Of a DNA stretch of 64,000 nucleotides, positions 9,451 to 23,700 are shown piece by piece. Numbering within the stretch: position 1 is the stretch's first letter; each line of letters opens with the position of its first letter. The DNA comes from Paraphysomonas bandaiensis (taxonomy: Eukaryota > Chrysophyceae), in the NCBI GenBank assembly GCA_965644295.1, contig CBFFRP010000408.1, positions 1 through 64,000 of the forward strand, in the 5' to 3' direction. The notes under the pieces were generated by a model, which had not been told where the DNA came from, searched no databases, and was given only the letters and a program-made list of their open reading frames with translations. The position numbers and the translations under genes were made by a program.

Positions 9451-11847
9451 TGTGTAGTTTACAGCACGTCTCTATATCTTTGATAAGAAAAGTAAATTAT
9501 TACATAGTTGTTCTAAATCCTGGCGAGTTTGGAGGGGAGTCTGCAACTTCGTTTTTTAATGCTACGTCCTGTGAGAGGTACACACAGCACTGCTATATTT
9601 CCGGATGCAGCCGTTAAATTCTAATGCAAACATCACAACGACAAGAATGGGACCATCGCTATATACTACACAGATAATATGCGGAATAGACATACACGAC
9701 TGTGTTAAGTAGATATATATATTGAAAGTCTTATTATTAGCAATAGGCGTCTACGAGTCAGAACTAATTTAGGATTGCTATTTAACTATATAGTGCTTAA
9801 CTCTGATATCTCTTAGACAATCACGACGCGTAATCAATGGATATAAGAATGACAAGGTTTCGAGTACGCAACAATCTTAAACTATAATATTGGACGATAC
9901 GAATATTGCCATATGTTATAAAAACTCCCAACAACATGTACATTAAATGAAAAGACACCCTAACACTTAATCCTAGCTCACCATCTCTAACTAAGCACTA
10001 CACTCACAAAATATGAGGCACTGCCATATACGAGCCCCGTATTATGCTGGTAGTACATGCTTTTAAAACTTCCTGGAAGCCGCCAAAAACGAAAACACCA
10101 CGAAGAAGCTTACAATAAATTCTACTCCAACGAAAAAGATTGCGATTGCGTTTAGTACAACTTCAGCCCTGAGTCTGCGGACGTGCACAATTATACGATC
10201 ATTCAAAGCGCAACCACTTACACATAAAGCTGTAATTCCATGTAGTATGCGTGAAGAACAATAATTGGTAAACTCAAAAGCATACTTGCAGTAAGCGGAC
10301 CCAGCTGGGAAGTCTTATTTCCTTTAGTTGCTAGAGTAAAAGTTACACACTGACTACAGATTGAAAGTACATCATTCACCTAAAAATAGTCGCGATGACT
10401 CCACCATCGCGTAACAGAAAACAGTGACAAAATCCCATCCTAATATATTACCAGGGTAATAATATCTCACAGCTATATATATTAGTAAAATAAAAAATAA
10501 ATCTGGATACTGCACGGTACCTTTATAAGTGAAAAGACAAATATAGAGTACGAAGAGGATGATGCCATAGTGCCAGTTGAAATGAATAAGAATTTGAAGT
10601 GGAAGTGACGATAACGTCGGCTTTAAATTGTTTGCATCATTTATCATCGATGCACCTCAATATTCGCACCTGACAGTGTTCTCAGCTAACTATTCTCGAC
10701 TTAATGCCCCATTGAAATGCTGCGTGATTTGAAATAATTCGCCATGCCTTATAACTGTATTGCTGTATTACTGTAGTACAGCTGTAGTATGAGGTCTCGA
10801 TGCATGTATCGGCATGCTTTGTGTATTTTTGTTCCAAGATGCCTCTAATATTAAGACAACAATTATGTGTATTCCAGCCGTAGTTGTAGTACAGTAATAT
10901 AGAGGAGTTTTGCTTCAATTTATTTCCGAAAATAAAATGCTGACTGTGCTGTACCAGTATATACAATATACAATTCATTATAAATGCTCATTATAAATAT
11001 ATATTTCGGGTAAACCATGCAGTATATATATCTTCAGTATCAGTATCATACAGCAGAAGTGTATCGGTGTAAGATCAGTACTTCTTTTATGCCGCATACC
11101 GCAGAGTGACTGCTGTGTCAGTGTCTTGGATTGAGAATACTTAAGGTTTAATGCGCAGGTAACCAATACTACAATAAGCAGCAATACTGGCCCACCGAGA
11201 GCTAATCTTCCAGCGACTCGCCAGATATGGTAGATATGAAACTTTTAAGTCTGCTGTAGAAAAGGCCCTGACACTGGTCCAGAGGCACTATATAAATGAG
11301 GTAACACCAGTAACTGTGCATGTAATTGCTGCTTACCTGTGACGTTGTGCTTCTAAGCCTCGTTCGACAACATTTTCGAGCATGCATCCACCCATATGCT
11401 ATTACCCCAGTCCCTTCTGTGGTAGGGGTACAATTGTTGTAGCTATTGTTGAAACAGTTAATGTGTTGGAACATTATAATTGGGAAATTATCAAATTCAT
11501 TAACACTGGCTATCAATACACTATACTCTCTAGCTAGCAGCTACACTCTAACCAAGCCACTTACTTCCTATTTTCGTACACGAATGCGTTTCCCAAGGCA
11601 TGCATGCCCTTTAATGCCACTAATACCGAAATAGATAATATCGCTCATAATCATAAATAGTGTGGTGTGTGGTGCATCCTTAATTACTAATAAAGTTATA
11701 TAACAGACTACGAGTCGTAACTACACGTCATCAGTTTTCTTGCCCTCCACTGGCATATCAGGATCTACTTGCAAGGCTTCATGTGACAGTGTGTTGATGG
11801 AGTGTGAATAATATGATCATATCACAGTCGCTATTAAAATGGCATTA
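9451..11847. other. AT-rich spacer with dispersed repeat fragments
   Basis: No gene is supported. A copy of the TTATTAGCAATAGGCGT word lies near 9730. A 140-base block at 10819-10960 (containing GATGCCTCTAATATTAAGAC) matches 49652-49797 in the same orientation with moderate divergence. Short ORFs here lack protein-like composition. Confidence 0.6.
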
Positions 11848-11855
11848 CCATTAAT

Positions 11856-12731
11856 CAGGGATAGGGTACAATATATTGTATTGCAATATATTGTCAATAT
11901 ATTGTACAATATATTGCAATGTATTGTAGAATATATTGATTGGTGGACTGGTCAAATATTCCATCAATATTGTTTGTGTTAAACGAGCTCACAATACTAT
12001 TGCAATATTTCGCAATCAATATTATGATAGACATATAAGTGAAGATTCTCAACTGTATGGTGCAAAATATACGCCTATGTATACAAATATCCGGAAAATA
12101 CAGAGGATGATGAAGCTGAAGTTGGCTATGCGGAAAAAATTCTTCAATCAGCTCAAAATCTTAAGAAACGGAAAGCTGAAATATCTAAGTACAGGTGCAC
12201 GAGTCATGTAGTATGTACTTCCCATACATGTGATCGCCTGTTCAGCGCAGCAAAATTGATGATATCAGTGTTGCGCAAACGTATGCATCCTACTACACTT
12301 AATATGCTGTTGTTTCTGAAAGCTAACCGACAGTTGTGGCCGGATGCAAGCATATTTCAATCAATATTAAATGAATATGGTGATAATGATGTCACCGATG
12401 ATGGCTCAGAGGATGAGTATGAGGAAACTTTTAATTAATTAGGAGTAGTGGGTTTGATTATCAAGTGACCTTAGACCTTATAATGGCAAGTAGTAAAAAT
12501 GGAAACTACGGATGTGTTTACTTACGATTACAGGGATGGTTGCACCAATGTGCTTGCAGCAATGCACAAGCAGTCCAGAGACAACTGAGCATTTCGTAAT
12601 CTGTGTTACCCACTAGTCTAGAGTCATAGATAGATAAATGCAATAAGTTCTCTCATGTAATAATCAGATCTTCATAATATATATATATACTTACGATTAC
12701 TCATATACTAATATATTGTTCCCTATCCCTG
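11856..12731 (+). mobile_element. hAT-superfamily DNA transposon, internally deleted
   Basis: The element is 876 bases. The terminal inverted repeats begin CAGGGATAGGG at 11856 and end CCCTATCCCTG at 12731, matching over about 22 bases with one mismatch. They are flanked by an 8-base target duplication CCATTAAT at 11848-11855 and 12732-12739. CAGGG termini and 8-base duplications are hallmarks of hAT elements. The left subterminal region (about 11867-11940) is an array of CAATATATTG palindromes, which could be transposase binding sites. The interior encodes only the C-terminal dimerisation region of a hAT transposase, so the copy is a deletion derivative. Confidence 0.9.
12060..12438 (+). pseudogene. 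hAT transposase, C-terminal dimerisation domain only
   Basis: The frame reads through DRLFSAAKLMISVLRKRMHP and then NMLLFLKANRQLWPD, the conserved core of the hAT C-terminal dimerisation domain (typically ERLFS...R..L.P.....LLFLK.N...W). It ends with an acidic tail at TAA 12436-12438. The upstream BED finger and catalytic regions are absent. It lies wholly inside the terminal repeats of the hAT element. A stop-free frame can be followed back to about 12060, but no start codon is evident, so this is a fragment. Confidence 0.8.
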
Positions 12732-12959
12732 CCATTAATGGTTACCAGACCCTGGTATAATCAGTATACCATATGCCACCTCTCCACAGTATCTGCTCTG
12801 AAATGGTGCTTCTCTCTCCCAAGCTGACTACTACGCAAGTCATTCACAGCATCCACAGATCATATCACCAATTTGAGATGCGGTCATTAGAATGGCGCCA
12901 TACAAAAACATGAGGTGGTTTACCCGTTGCAATCATACCGGATTCTTCATTCCTTAATA

Positions 12960-13325
12960 TTCCAGTACAAGCATCCACTATTCCACTTGTACATATACGC
13001 GCTGAAGAAAAAGCGGATGATTCGCTGGTGCGATTAACCAGTTCTTATGAAACACAAGTGATGCAAGTAGGTGCGATAGGTACTCTAAAACTCTCTGGGT
13101 AAAAGCTGCAAATATTGGTAGAATAAGTTCTCACTGCTCCACAGTTAAAGGAGGCCCTCCTCCGTTGTTATTAAAATGTGAAGGTAAATTTCCAAAGGTA
13201 AGGTCACTATGGCTTACATACCAGTACCACTCTTCCAACACTCTCATTGGCAACAGTTTCCGATGTATTGCTCTCTCTAATGTCCTGAGCAAGCTGCATT
13301 GCCTTGGTTTATTCGTCGATGGCAT
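12960..13325 (-). pseudogene. C-terminal fragment of a tyrosine-recombinase-like mobile element protein
   Basis: The minus strand encodes FGNLPSHFNNNGG, then after one in-frame stop, LSHLLASLVFHKNWL and APANHPLF. The pattern LPPHF...ASxxxH..L....NHPLF recurs, from memory, at the C terminus of Crypton-like tyrosine-recombinase proteins that are abundant in protist genomes. The same C-terminal pattern (FAALLPHF...ASVIYHG) appears in the remnant at 54.5-55.5 kb. The in-frame stop and missing upstream parts mark it as dead. The family name rests on recall, not on a search. Confidence 0.45.
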
Positions 13326-16300
13326 TGCATAAATATTCTAGGACACGTGAATCTTGTTGTCTGTGTCCCTCTCATTGTCGTGTTAACTTTTCGTTGTACG
13401 TAATGAAAATTTCAGTACATAAATTAAATCGAAGTATATGCATATATCTACAAGTCTATATCTGTATGCTCTGCACTGCACTGCAGTAGATATTAGACAA
13501 TAAAAATATTTCGTAAAGTGTATTATCTTTAATAATAATATTATCTTATTGTAGTCCAAATCGAATATTATTCCAAAATAAATAATCGCTTTTGCAAAAA
13601 TTTTATATCGCACACCCTTATTACTAAATATATAAGAATGTCTGATTATTACATACATGAGAACGGTCGTGTACAGAAACTAGTTTTACATCTCTATAGA
13701 CTAACAACTGATAACTGGACTTGCTATATTATACCACTCTAGTGGCGGGCAACCGTCGACTTCTTGTGCATCCCTTTCTAAATATATAAAATATAGCCAT
13801 ATATAATATTCCGTAAACACCTGCTATTTTAAGATTTTCCATTATGAGCAGTGTGGGCAGAAAACACGAGGCGAAGACTTCAAGTGCACTGGTTGTAAGA
13901 ATTCCTAGTCACTGGGTAGGATCCTCGTTTTTTCACACCTCGTCCCAACAACGGTTTTCGGTAGAAAGCGATCACGAAACATACTGCAGGATACAGCACT
14001 ACCATATTTCCGGCATAAAAAGAATTCTGATTTCAACCTCTTCATAACAGGCCCAATCGCATGTATTTGTTATAGTTAGGCTTGTTTTTTGACTTAGCTT
14101 GGCACTTTTGAATAGTCTTATCGACCTTTACGTCCAATAATATCACCGCCTGAACCTAAATTCCCGCTTTCCTGCAAGCCAGCTTTTTCTGTTTCATAGA
14201 AAGCGTAATCGCAACCTTTTTGATGGAAATAAACATCGCAATATACTTACTTCGTTCCATTACCTTACATAATATTAACTCCTGGGAAAATGTTTATGCA
14301 CTGACACTGTGATAAAAATGCAGAAAAACAATATTATATTTATATTATATTATATAAGCAGTATGATGAAGACTACGTATTATATAAAAATGCAGATAAC
14401 GTACAGCATGACAAGTAGTGAAAGCAGTGATCAAAGTCTACTACTACTGGAACGCTTATTAAGAGACTACACATACATACATTTTGTGCTATTTGCATCG
14501 GGGACTGCCTTATTATGTGCCTTACGGCAGGCACCAGGGCCCCTGGAAGCAGCACTATGCTCTTCTGAGAATGGTGGTCTGGTGGCCCTTCCTTATAGTA
14601 GGTGTTATGTATTTTAGCTAGAGTTACTGGATCTGCCTATATCGCAGGATAAGAGGACAAGGAAACCATATCTTTCACTAAAGTAGTGTATTTTGTTGTA
14701 GTCTAGATTCCCGAAATGCTATATATAAGGAAAATATTATTATTATCTACTAGTCGCTAATATATATTATCTACTATAGTCAAAGTAAAAATGACTCGAC
14801 CTAGTAAATTTAGGTATTAAATTTAGTCATTGATAACGCATTGTGACCTTCTAAGACGGTTGCTCACACTACACAACATATTAATGGCTTGCGGAGGATC
14901 AATACAAGCATTCAAACATAATAGTTAACTCATATAGTCATATCTACTTAAAACTGTGTATGTATTATGACTCTTGACTCTTCAACGCCTATTGCTAAAT
15001 AAACAGACATTATTTACTGGACTACAGTAATGCAAAATACGTTGCTCAATATTACTAAATATACGAATACTATACGTCGTTCCCTACTACTAGCTCTCCT
15101 GATGAATGTGAGCAATATATAAATTTGTAGGAGCCATGTAGTTGCCTGTAGAGAATAAATGTAGACTAAATGTAACATAGCTATATATTTAACCGCGGGG
15201 AATAAGGAGCCTATATATCGTCCCGCGCTCAAAATTTTGAAACGAGGACGAAAAGCCCGAGTAATAAAATTTAGACAAGGAACAATATTCCTTATTCCTC
15301 GGTTAAATTGTAGCTTTTATCCTCATGATGTTGAAAACTTAATATTAGATTGTATAGCTATTTTAGTAGCTTGTTTGCTGTAATAATAAGTAATAGGTGT
15401 TTCCTGATTAACATTAAGAAAACATATTAGAATTCATATATATTATTTCAAATGAGTGATATGTATACTGGCAGTGTATGCTTTGGGAATATAGCAATAG
15501 ACTATAGATCAATCCTAACAATAAACACCCAAATTTTGAAATATAATAGCTACAATATATGCACTCCTACCACAGAAGGATACTGAGGGAATGGCAACTG
15601 CAAGGTGTTGAAATTCGCACATAAATGTGATGACGAACGTGAACAGTTGCAGTCGCACGCAAGGCTTTTTATTGCCTTAATTAGCATCATCTTCTCATTT
15701 ATATACAATACGCTTAACCTCTGCTAGTGCACCTGATTGAATGATGTGTGCATGATAGGAGGCACAAAATCCTGATAAGCACAATGCGACCCCAACCCTG
15801 AAAGAACTGGATGCCACTGCCCTTTACCACCTATACAGCATCAGATATGGCACTTAAACTCTACTGAAATAATCTTGAAGTTGTTTCGAAGTCCTGGCTA
15901 TATGAAGGCATATTATTTGCACTGACGACATACATTATGATCTTCTACAGTAGACGAAGGATGGAATACAACTTGGAGTGCTTGATGATGAGCTTTGGAT
16001 TAGTTGACTCTTGATTGTGGATTTCTCTATAATTGTGTAATATAATAAAATCACATACTTACAAGTAACTGTCAATATCAAAATTAAGATAGAAGTGAGT
16101 TCTGTTGAACCGAATACTGAAGTTGAATGTCTATTGTCTATTTTAGCCCGATGCTAATATGAGCGCTCTGTTGAGCCCAAATTAGGTAAAAAAGCTTTTC
16201 TTGAGACAAAATGGGGTATATTTATAATTTCACTGACATCATTATGATCACATGCATATGACTGTCGACTGTCAATATCGTAATTAAGATAGAAGTAAGC

Positions 16301-16940
16301 TTCTGTTGAACCGAATATTGAAGTTGAATGTCTATATTAGCCCGGTGCTAATATGAGCCCAAATCAGGTATAAGAGATTAGAGTAATTCATATTAACTAG
16401 AATTGCATTGATATTGGATGAAATCTTAGACCCCGACATAAAATCTCTCTCCCAACCCTTCTAATCTGCACGGTGCAATATGTAATTCGTTTTCACCACT
16501 GTTTAATATTCCCCAAAGAGTATATACATCCACAACAGAACCTAAGCTTACAAGTGTTGTGTAAAGTTTCGGAAAAAGTGTAAGTTGATAACATATTTTG
16601 TTGACGTCTGATATAAAAACTCGGACCAACAGCCAGACGCTATACCTACATGGAAATGACTGTGGGGTGATGTCCATGACATAACTTCTGTGACCTCACA
16701 ACAACAATATTCAGTGCATGACAGGGCCTCTGTAGCTTGCAAAGTATATATAACATGATACAACAAAGCACACGTCATACTAATACTATAATGAAAAATA
16801 CAATTGCAGTGCATTTGTTGTCTGGACAAGTATAAATATATTCTGAACAACGTTTAATCAAAGAAACTGAAAAGAGAATCGGCTTTGGAAGAAGGTTGCA
16901 CTAAATTAGCAGCATTACGACATGCCATATAGTACGCGAA
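13326..16940. other. AT-rich spacer, repeat fragments, no gene seen
   Basis: The region holds a CCTAGT-type repeat fragment at about 14775-14900, including ACACAACATATTAATGGC also found near 53060. An AACGCCTATTGCTAAATAA word lies near 14980. A diverged tandem duplication of about 100 bases lies at 16066-16171 and 16264-16359 (both contain GTTGAACCGAATA). Short ORFs show no domain. Confidence 0.6.
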
Positions 16941-17210
16941 CTACTCTGCTTTAGCTGGTTTCTTGTTGTTCTTCTTCGAAAATCTCAAGTTGCGCAAGAA
17001 TTTGGGGTCCATCTGTGCGTATTGTAAATGCAACTGAAACTATATAAAAATACTCTACTTACTCCTTTAAGAGATCGCATCTGGAACTTTGAGCGCTTCT
17101 TGATTCCGTTCTTGTGTGCCTTGACGGTTGCGTTTCTCCCGGTGTGGTTCTTTTGCTGTTCAAAATATTAAGAATGGTGTGTCCAAAACATGTTGAAATA
17201 CCTTAGGCAT
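16941..17210 (-). CDS. RPL29: 60S ribosomal protein L29 (eL29), three exons
   Basis: The exons on the minus strand are 17210-17202, 17155-17063 and 17012-16941, with introns of 46 and 50 bases, giving 57 residues. The protein contains KNHTGRNATVKAHKNGIKK and VDPKFLRN-like MDPKFLRNLRFSKKNNKKP, the family signature. The length is normal for the short eL29 of lower eukaryotes (about 50-65 residues). eL29 binds 25S/28S rRNA at the surface of the large subunit. The first exon encodes only Met-Pro-Lys, so annotation pipelines will easily miss this gene. It is divergently transcribed from the PH-SAM gene, with 528 bases between the two starts. The stop is TAG. Confidence 0.95.
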
Positions 17211-17738
17211 GGTGAATAGTCGATGTAAATACAAGTGCTAATGCTGCTAATTTATGTCAAGTCGGTACGATAACTTCTCATCAATTGGTCCTTTGCCTTA
17301 CATGTTATCCTTCATCCGTTCGTTCTCACACAGTCACCAATTGGAAGGTGTTTTTTGTAGTATCTCTAAAGGACACCACAGAAAATACAAGAAACTGAAA
17401 TTCTTATCCTTGATGTATATGCAGACGGTATATACCAGATATACCCTTGGTATACCGCTGTACCGGCCCTGGTACACCATGCTATACGAGTACAGCAGTA
17501 GTATGAGCTAGCTAAGATACAATTGCTTGCGTAGGTATAATTATATCAATGAAATATCGAAAGCGCCTAAAGTGGTTTGTTCTTGTGAACTCATAACCTC
17601 TATTTCGAATGAGTCGCATACGGTACGCCGTCATTTTCTTATATGTTAGTGAAGTACTGTAGGTATGCTGCCTCTCACTTCTCGATTCAGCTTGCAGTAA
17701 CGTTAGGTGTAAAGGCAATAGAAAAACACAACCTGTAA

Positions 17739-20700
17739 ATGACAGCTGATAACAATCAAAATCAATATCATAACACCCCATTTGCTTCGTCTCCAGGGAA
17801 ATCGGAAGTTAGTCCGCTGGAAATCCCTCTGTTATCCGAGTACTTATACTTATTAAGAGGTGACTCAACAATCCGAGTATACTGTGCAATTACAGAAACT
17901 TCTTTTCGTTGCTACTCCACAAACCCAGCTGAGCATTCTGATCCAGCTACTATTCTGCCCTTTGAAGATATTTCGCTATCGTCAATAAGCATTTCGAAAT
18001 CTACTTTTGGTAACAAGCCTAAAGGATTCACAGTTTCGAGATGCGGTGATATAAATTCTCTGTTCGAGTTTATATGTCCCACGACGTCTAGTATGTCGAA
18101 ATGGGTAAATTTTTTACAGGTGTTATCTTCTGCCAAGGCATTATGGGAAGGTGCCACAAAGAAACAGAACAAACCTTCTGTTCCTTGCAACCAAAATAAT
18201 GGTGCTTCTGGTTCGTACTTCAAGGAATTCGTACATTCCGTTACATGGAATTGGGACGATGTCTCTGTCAGCCAATCAGAAGAAGCTCAGATGACATGTA
18301 CAAGTATAGAAAATCGCGAGTGTTCTCTATCAAAACCATCGAAGCTGTCTCAGCGCCTGGCCATGAAATACAAAGGTACCCAACTAGTGAGTGTTTTAAT
18401 ATTATATTTAATTTTCACATTTTAGAGCATGCTTCGAAAGAGCAACACGAGAAGAAGCATAAATTTTTTTTGCTGGAACAGGAACGCAAAAAAAATCGTA
18501 TTTATCGCGGTGCACCTGGGGATGAAAACATTTATAATGATGAATCAAATGGTAAATCACCTGAGTGGGTGAGCAACATGTTTGGAAACAACAGCCATAC
18601 CAGTCGAAAGTTCACACCGAGTAGATACAAAGGCGGGCGTATAGATCTCAGAAAGGGTGCTGGAAATAAGTCCAAAAATTCTGAAGCATCGAGTACCTTA
18701 TCTAGTGCAGCAGGTCATACAGAGAATACAAATAGTCAGAACTCGCAACCCTTGCGCAGCCGCGGACAAAGAATTTCTGTAGATCAAGGTTACGAAACGA
18801 TGTCGAAACGGCAGGGTACGAGTCCTAATAGGGCTGCCAAACAAGCTTGGAACGAGTATCATTTATATGATCGCACTGCCAGCCCTTCTGCTAAGAGTAA
18901 TGTCCAGATTATCCGAGGTTTCAGCCCCTCAAATCGGGTGCGTGATCATATGTCACCCCATTCGCGACGACACAGTGATACTCAGGCTTCTGGTTGCAGA
19001 AAAGGAGCAGCTAGGTGCTGTACCCGTGACCCCTTGAAAGGAATTACAGCCAGTGGGAAAAATTCGAATAATAAATCAGCAGGTATAGAGGGCCGTAAAG
19101 ATAGAGTGAAAAGTGATAGTAGCGGTGCTAGTGTCGTCAATGGTCAAACTAGCTCGGGGAGAGGTCAGCGCCGTAATACGACGGGAGGTGGACATGACGA
19201 CGACGATGATGATGATCCAAGAAAATACATACCTCGACGTATAAAGCATGTCTCGGATGCTGTACATAAGCAGGAAAGCGAAGACAGCTTATCAGAGTCC
19301 TCGTCCTCGGACGATGATATCGATAGTGCAGTTGATTACAGGGAGTTGCTGCCTAGTCGTTTGAATAACACGGAAAAGCCTTCTTCAATGAAAGGTACTT
19401 GGAGCAGCATGAATGCGAAGCTTGATGGCAATGTGGCATCAAGTGAAGGTGTAAAAGACCTGCTATCCGATGGCGTAGTTAATCGCGCGTCATATGGACA
19501 TATTTCCAATGTCACACCCGATCGTGGCCTGAGCACTCGCGATGCAACTCGGCATACCAGAGATGGCGATCGTACTGTCAAGTCTGCCCCTTGTAAAAGT
19601 GTGAATAGTTTTAACAACAACACATCGAAATCGTGGAATCGTAAAGCACAAACTCCGACTGCTGATCGAAGACGTGGCTCTTCGAGCCCGCACACGCGGC
19701 GGTTATCAGCACCCTCGTATCACACTATGAAACTTCACTCAAAACGGGCGTCGGGTTTTTTTGAGTGGTACTCAAGCAGGGGGAAATCTCCAGCAACACT
19801 CAAGTATGGGCGAGGTGAATCGCAGACAAGCAATCAGGACCAAGTTGCTTTTCACAGAAGAGGTCTCTCTCCATCAGAGCGGCACGTTCCCGTGGTATTG
19901 TTTCGATCATCACCTACTGTAGAACCTCATAAAAGAACTTTGAGCCCGACAAAAACTATATCTGCAGGTACTTCTACGAGTCATTCTCACTCTTTCGGAC
20001 GGAATGGATATCTACACCCTGCTGTGCATAATTCACCTCTCGATGATCTCCCTCCGAGTATTAATAGTCTGTTGAGCAACGCTACTCACCATAAACAAGA
20101 TAAAACATTTTCCAACGGATCTGGTGGGCGCTTTAAGACACCTGACGAATTACGCTGTAAGCGTCCTACTCATGATGTGCACAAGCGAGATATTCTTACT
20201 GATGCTGCGGAGTGGTCGCGAATGCTTGACTGGTTAGAAACTATTGGTATGGGTAAGTATGCGTCGTCATTTAAAAGCAATGGTGTTACGAAGCTTAGCG
20301 TTGTCGAGCTGCTTAGTTATCACGATTTGGTTCAGTTGAATATAAGTAGCAATGATGTTCCCCGAATCATGGACAGTATTCGTGAAATTAGCCGACGAAC
20401 TAAATCATTTGCTGAACTAGCTATGTCCCCCGTAAGCCAGCCTACGAAGTTATCGAACTCTTGTAAATCGTCTCCTGGCGAGAGTCGAAAGCCATCACCA
20501 GCTTTATCCCGGAAACATGATGGGACCACAGGATCATTGTCTCAACGATCTAGAATTAGCGACAATACCTCGTTTCTTCATTTGTGTTTTTCAGTGGAGG
20601 ACAAGCCCAAGAATGATAAGTGTGTGCAGTCTGTTAGTATTCCTGCGCTAATTGCTGTGTTTGACAACGGGAATCGGCGGGCGTTTTTCTTTATGTGGAA

Positions 20701-23700
20701 CGTTATACATAAAGCTATTGTTCGTGAGACTTTCAGTCGCGATGGTTCAACGCTTCAATCTTTGTATGTGCTAGAATTTTATTGTCAGTTGTATTTTGCC
20801 GTTTGGCCAATGCTGGTACAAGCTTCTCGTGATAGAGTTGCCGACGCGATGTTGAGTTTGAAGAAGTACTTGCATTCGTTGGTGTCGAGTTCAGAACCTG
20901 TTGCAGCTTCGTTGGTAAATTCTCGCTTATTTGCGGCGTATGCGGGAATTATTTTGGTCCCAGAGCCAAGAGAGAACCCTGCGTATGCCGCTCTATTCGA
21001 ACCTAGATGGAGGCAAGGACTGAGAAAACGTCTATTCAGCTTCTTAGATGGCATAGCAGTTCAGTGTGGTCCGCAGCAATCAGAACAAAAGGGCTTATTG
21101 ACTGGAAGTAATGAGCGGAATCCCCATCAGATTAGGAACGAGGCCTATAGGAAAGGAGATGTACACTTAGACAGTGATGCTTCAAAGATCGATGGTCTAA
21201 GAAGTCGACCGCGAGCTGAAAGTTCAACACATGCTGATGCAGAAAATGACATGCTTAAAGTATTACATACTTTGGAGGCATCAGAAAAGTTGAACCGCGC
21301 CTTGCGGGACACTAGTCCCAATTCTGCTAGCATCGCTGCTGATGCAACGAAACAATACCGTGCATCAGTTCCGCAGGAGTACACTCCGAACTCCTGCTCG
21401 CAGAGCCATACTCAATCCCAAATTTATGCGAAAGCTGTATCTGCGAGAGATAAGGCACCACAACATAGTGGAAGTATGATGGATCCCTGTGCTAACATTG
21501 ACATGCTCAAAAGTGGTCCCAGTACTGCTAGTGTTGATAATTTGATTAGTGGTGCAGATGTGCCCCACGCCCCTGGAAATAAAGTATCATGGTGTACATC
21601 AACTCCTGATGCAGAAGTATCTTCGTCTATGTCGAAGAATCCTAATCGTCGGATGTCAGCAATGTTGGGGTGTGGACCACTAGTAATGGAACTCGTATCA
21701 GACGATGACGACGATAATATTATCAATACCATAGACAGTCTTGCCCTATTAACAGATGATGAGAGCGATGATTCCAATAATTTTGATGTTACGCCTAAGG
21801 TTAATGCTGGGCATTTAAAACCTGTCCATAGTGATCTATCGATCGAGACTAAGGAGTGTATAGGCGAAGAAATTATACCATATATATCGCATTCTAGTGA
21901 GAGTAGCGCAGTGGAGAGCACACCATGTGATTCGAGAGCTAATTTTCCATCACCCGAAAGGCATCATGCCGCAAGAGTGTCAATCACGCAGGTTTTCAGT
22001 GCTGTCCCAGATTCTGTCAAAGAGTTGTGCCTTCAACAAGCAACAAATTGCTCAGATAACAGAGGTGATCAGCAATATGAGCAAAGGAAATCGAATGGTA
22101 CTTACGCACAAAGTGTGAGCACATGCCCCACTGAAGACGTCGATCAATCAGCGAGGTCGAGCGGCAACACCCCGTCATCTGCACTTGATAATCACATAGA
22201 TAGAGATCTGTGTGTCATATCTGAACCGGATGTGAATTTGTCAGATGAATGTGACGCTTCCATCAGAGAGCATATACTTCACAATAAGGAAAATATTGAT
22301 AAGGATAAGGGTGATGATACGAATCTTGATGTTAATGTGAATTCAGAGGTACTACCAATATCAGAGGCTGCTACACTGTCTGCTTCATCTGCAACAGCTG
22401 GATCTGAAGAGTCTAGCGGCAACACCCCGTCATCCGCACTTGATAATCACATAGATAGAGATCTGTGTGTCATATCTGAACCGGATGTGAATTTGTCAGA
22501 TGAATGTGACGCTTCCATCAGAGAGCATATACTTCACAATGAGGAAAATATTGATAAGGATAAGGGTGATGATACGAATCTTGATGTTAATGTCAATTCA
22601 GAGGTACTACCAATATCAGAGGCTGCTACACTGTCTGCTTCATCTGCAACAGCTGGATCTGAAGAGTCTAGCGGCAACACCCCGTCATCCGCACTTGATA
22701 ATCACATAGATAGAGATCTGTGTGTCATATCTGAACCGGATGTGAATTTGTCAGATGAATGTGACGCTTCCATCAGAGAGCATATACTTCACAATGAGGA
22801 AAATATTGATAAGGATAAGGGTGATGATACGAATCTTGATGTTAATGTCAATTCAGAGGTACTACCAATATCAGAGGCTGCTACACTGTCTGCTTCATCT
22901 GCAACAGCTGGATCTGAAGAGTCTAGCGGCAACACCCCGTCATCCGCACTTGATAATCACATAGATAGAGATCTGTGTGTCATATCTGAACCGGATGTGA
23001 ATTTGTCAGATGAATGTGACGCTTCCATCAGAGAGCATATACTTCACAATGAGGAAAATATTGATAAGGATAAGGGTGATGATACGAATCTTGATGTTAA
23101 TGTCAATTCAGAGGTACTACCAATATCAGAGGCTGCTACACTGTCTGCTTCATCTGCAACAGCTGGATCTGAAGAGTCTAGCGGCAACACCCCGTCATCC
23201 GCACTTGATAATCACATAGATAGAGATCTGTGTGTCATATCTGAACCGGATGTGAATTTGTCAGATGAATGTGACGCTTCCATCAGAGAGCATATACTTC
23301 ACAATGAGGAAAATATTGATAAGGATAAGGGTGATGATACGAATCTTGATGTTAATGTCAATTCAGAGGTACTACCAATATCAGAGGCTGCTACACTGTC
23401 TGCTTCATCTGCAACAGCTGGATCTGAAGAGTCTAGCGGCAACACCCCGTCATCCGCACTTGATAATCACATAGATAGAGATCTGTGTGTCATATCTGAA
23501 CTGGATGTGAATTTGTCAGATGAATGTGAAGCTTCCATCAGAGAGCATATACTTCACAATGAGGAAAATATTGATAAGGATAAGGGTGATGATACGAATC
23601 TTGATGTTAATGTCAATTCAGAGGTACTACCAATATCAGAGGCTGCTACACTGTCTGCTTCATCTGCAACAGCTGGATCTGAAGAGTCTAGCGGCAACAC

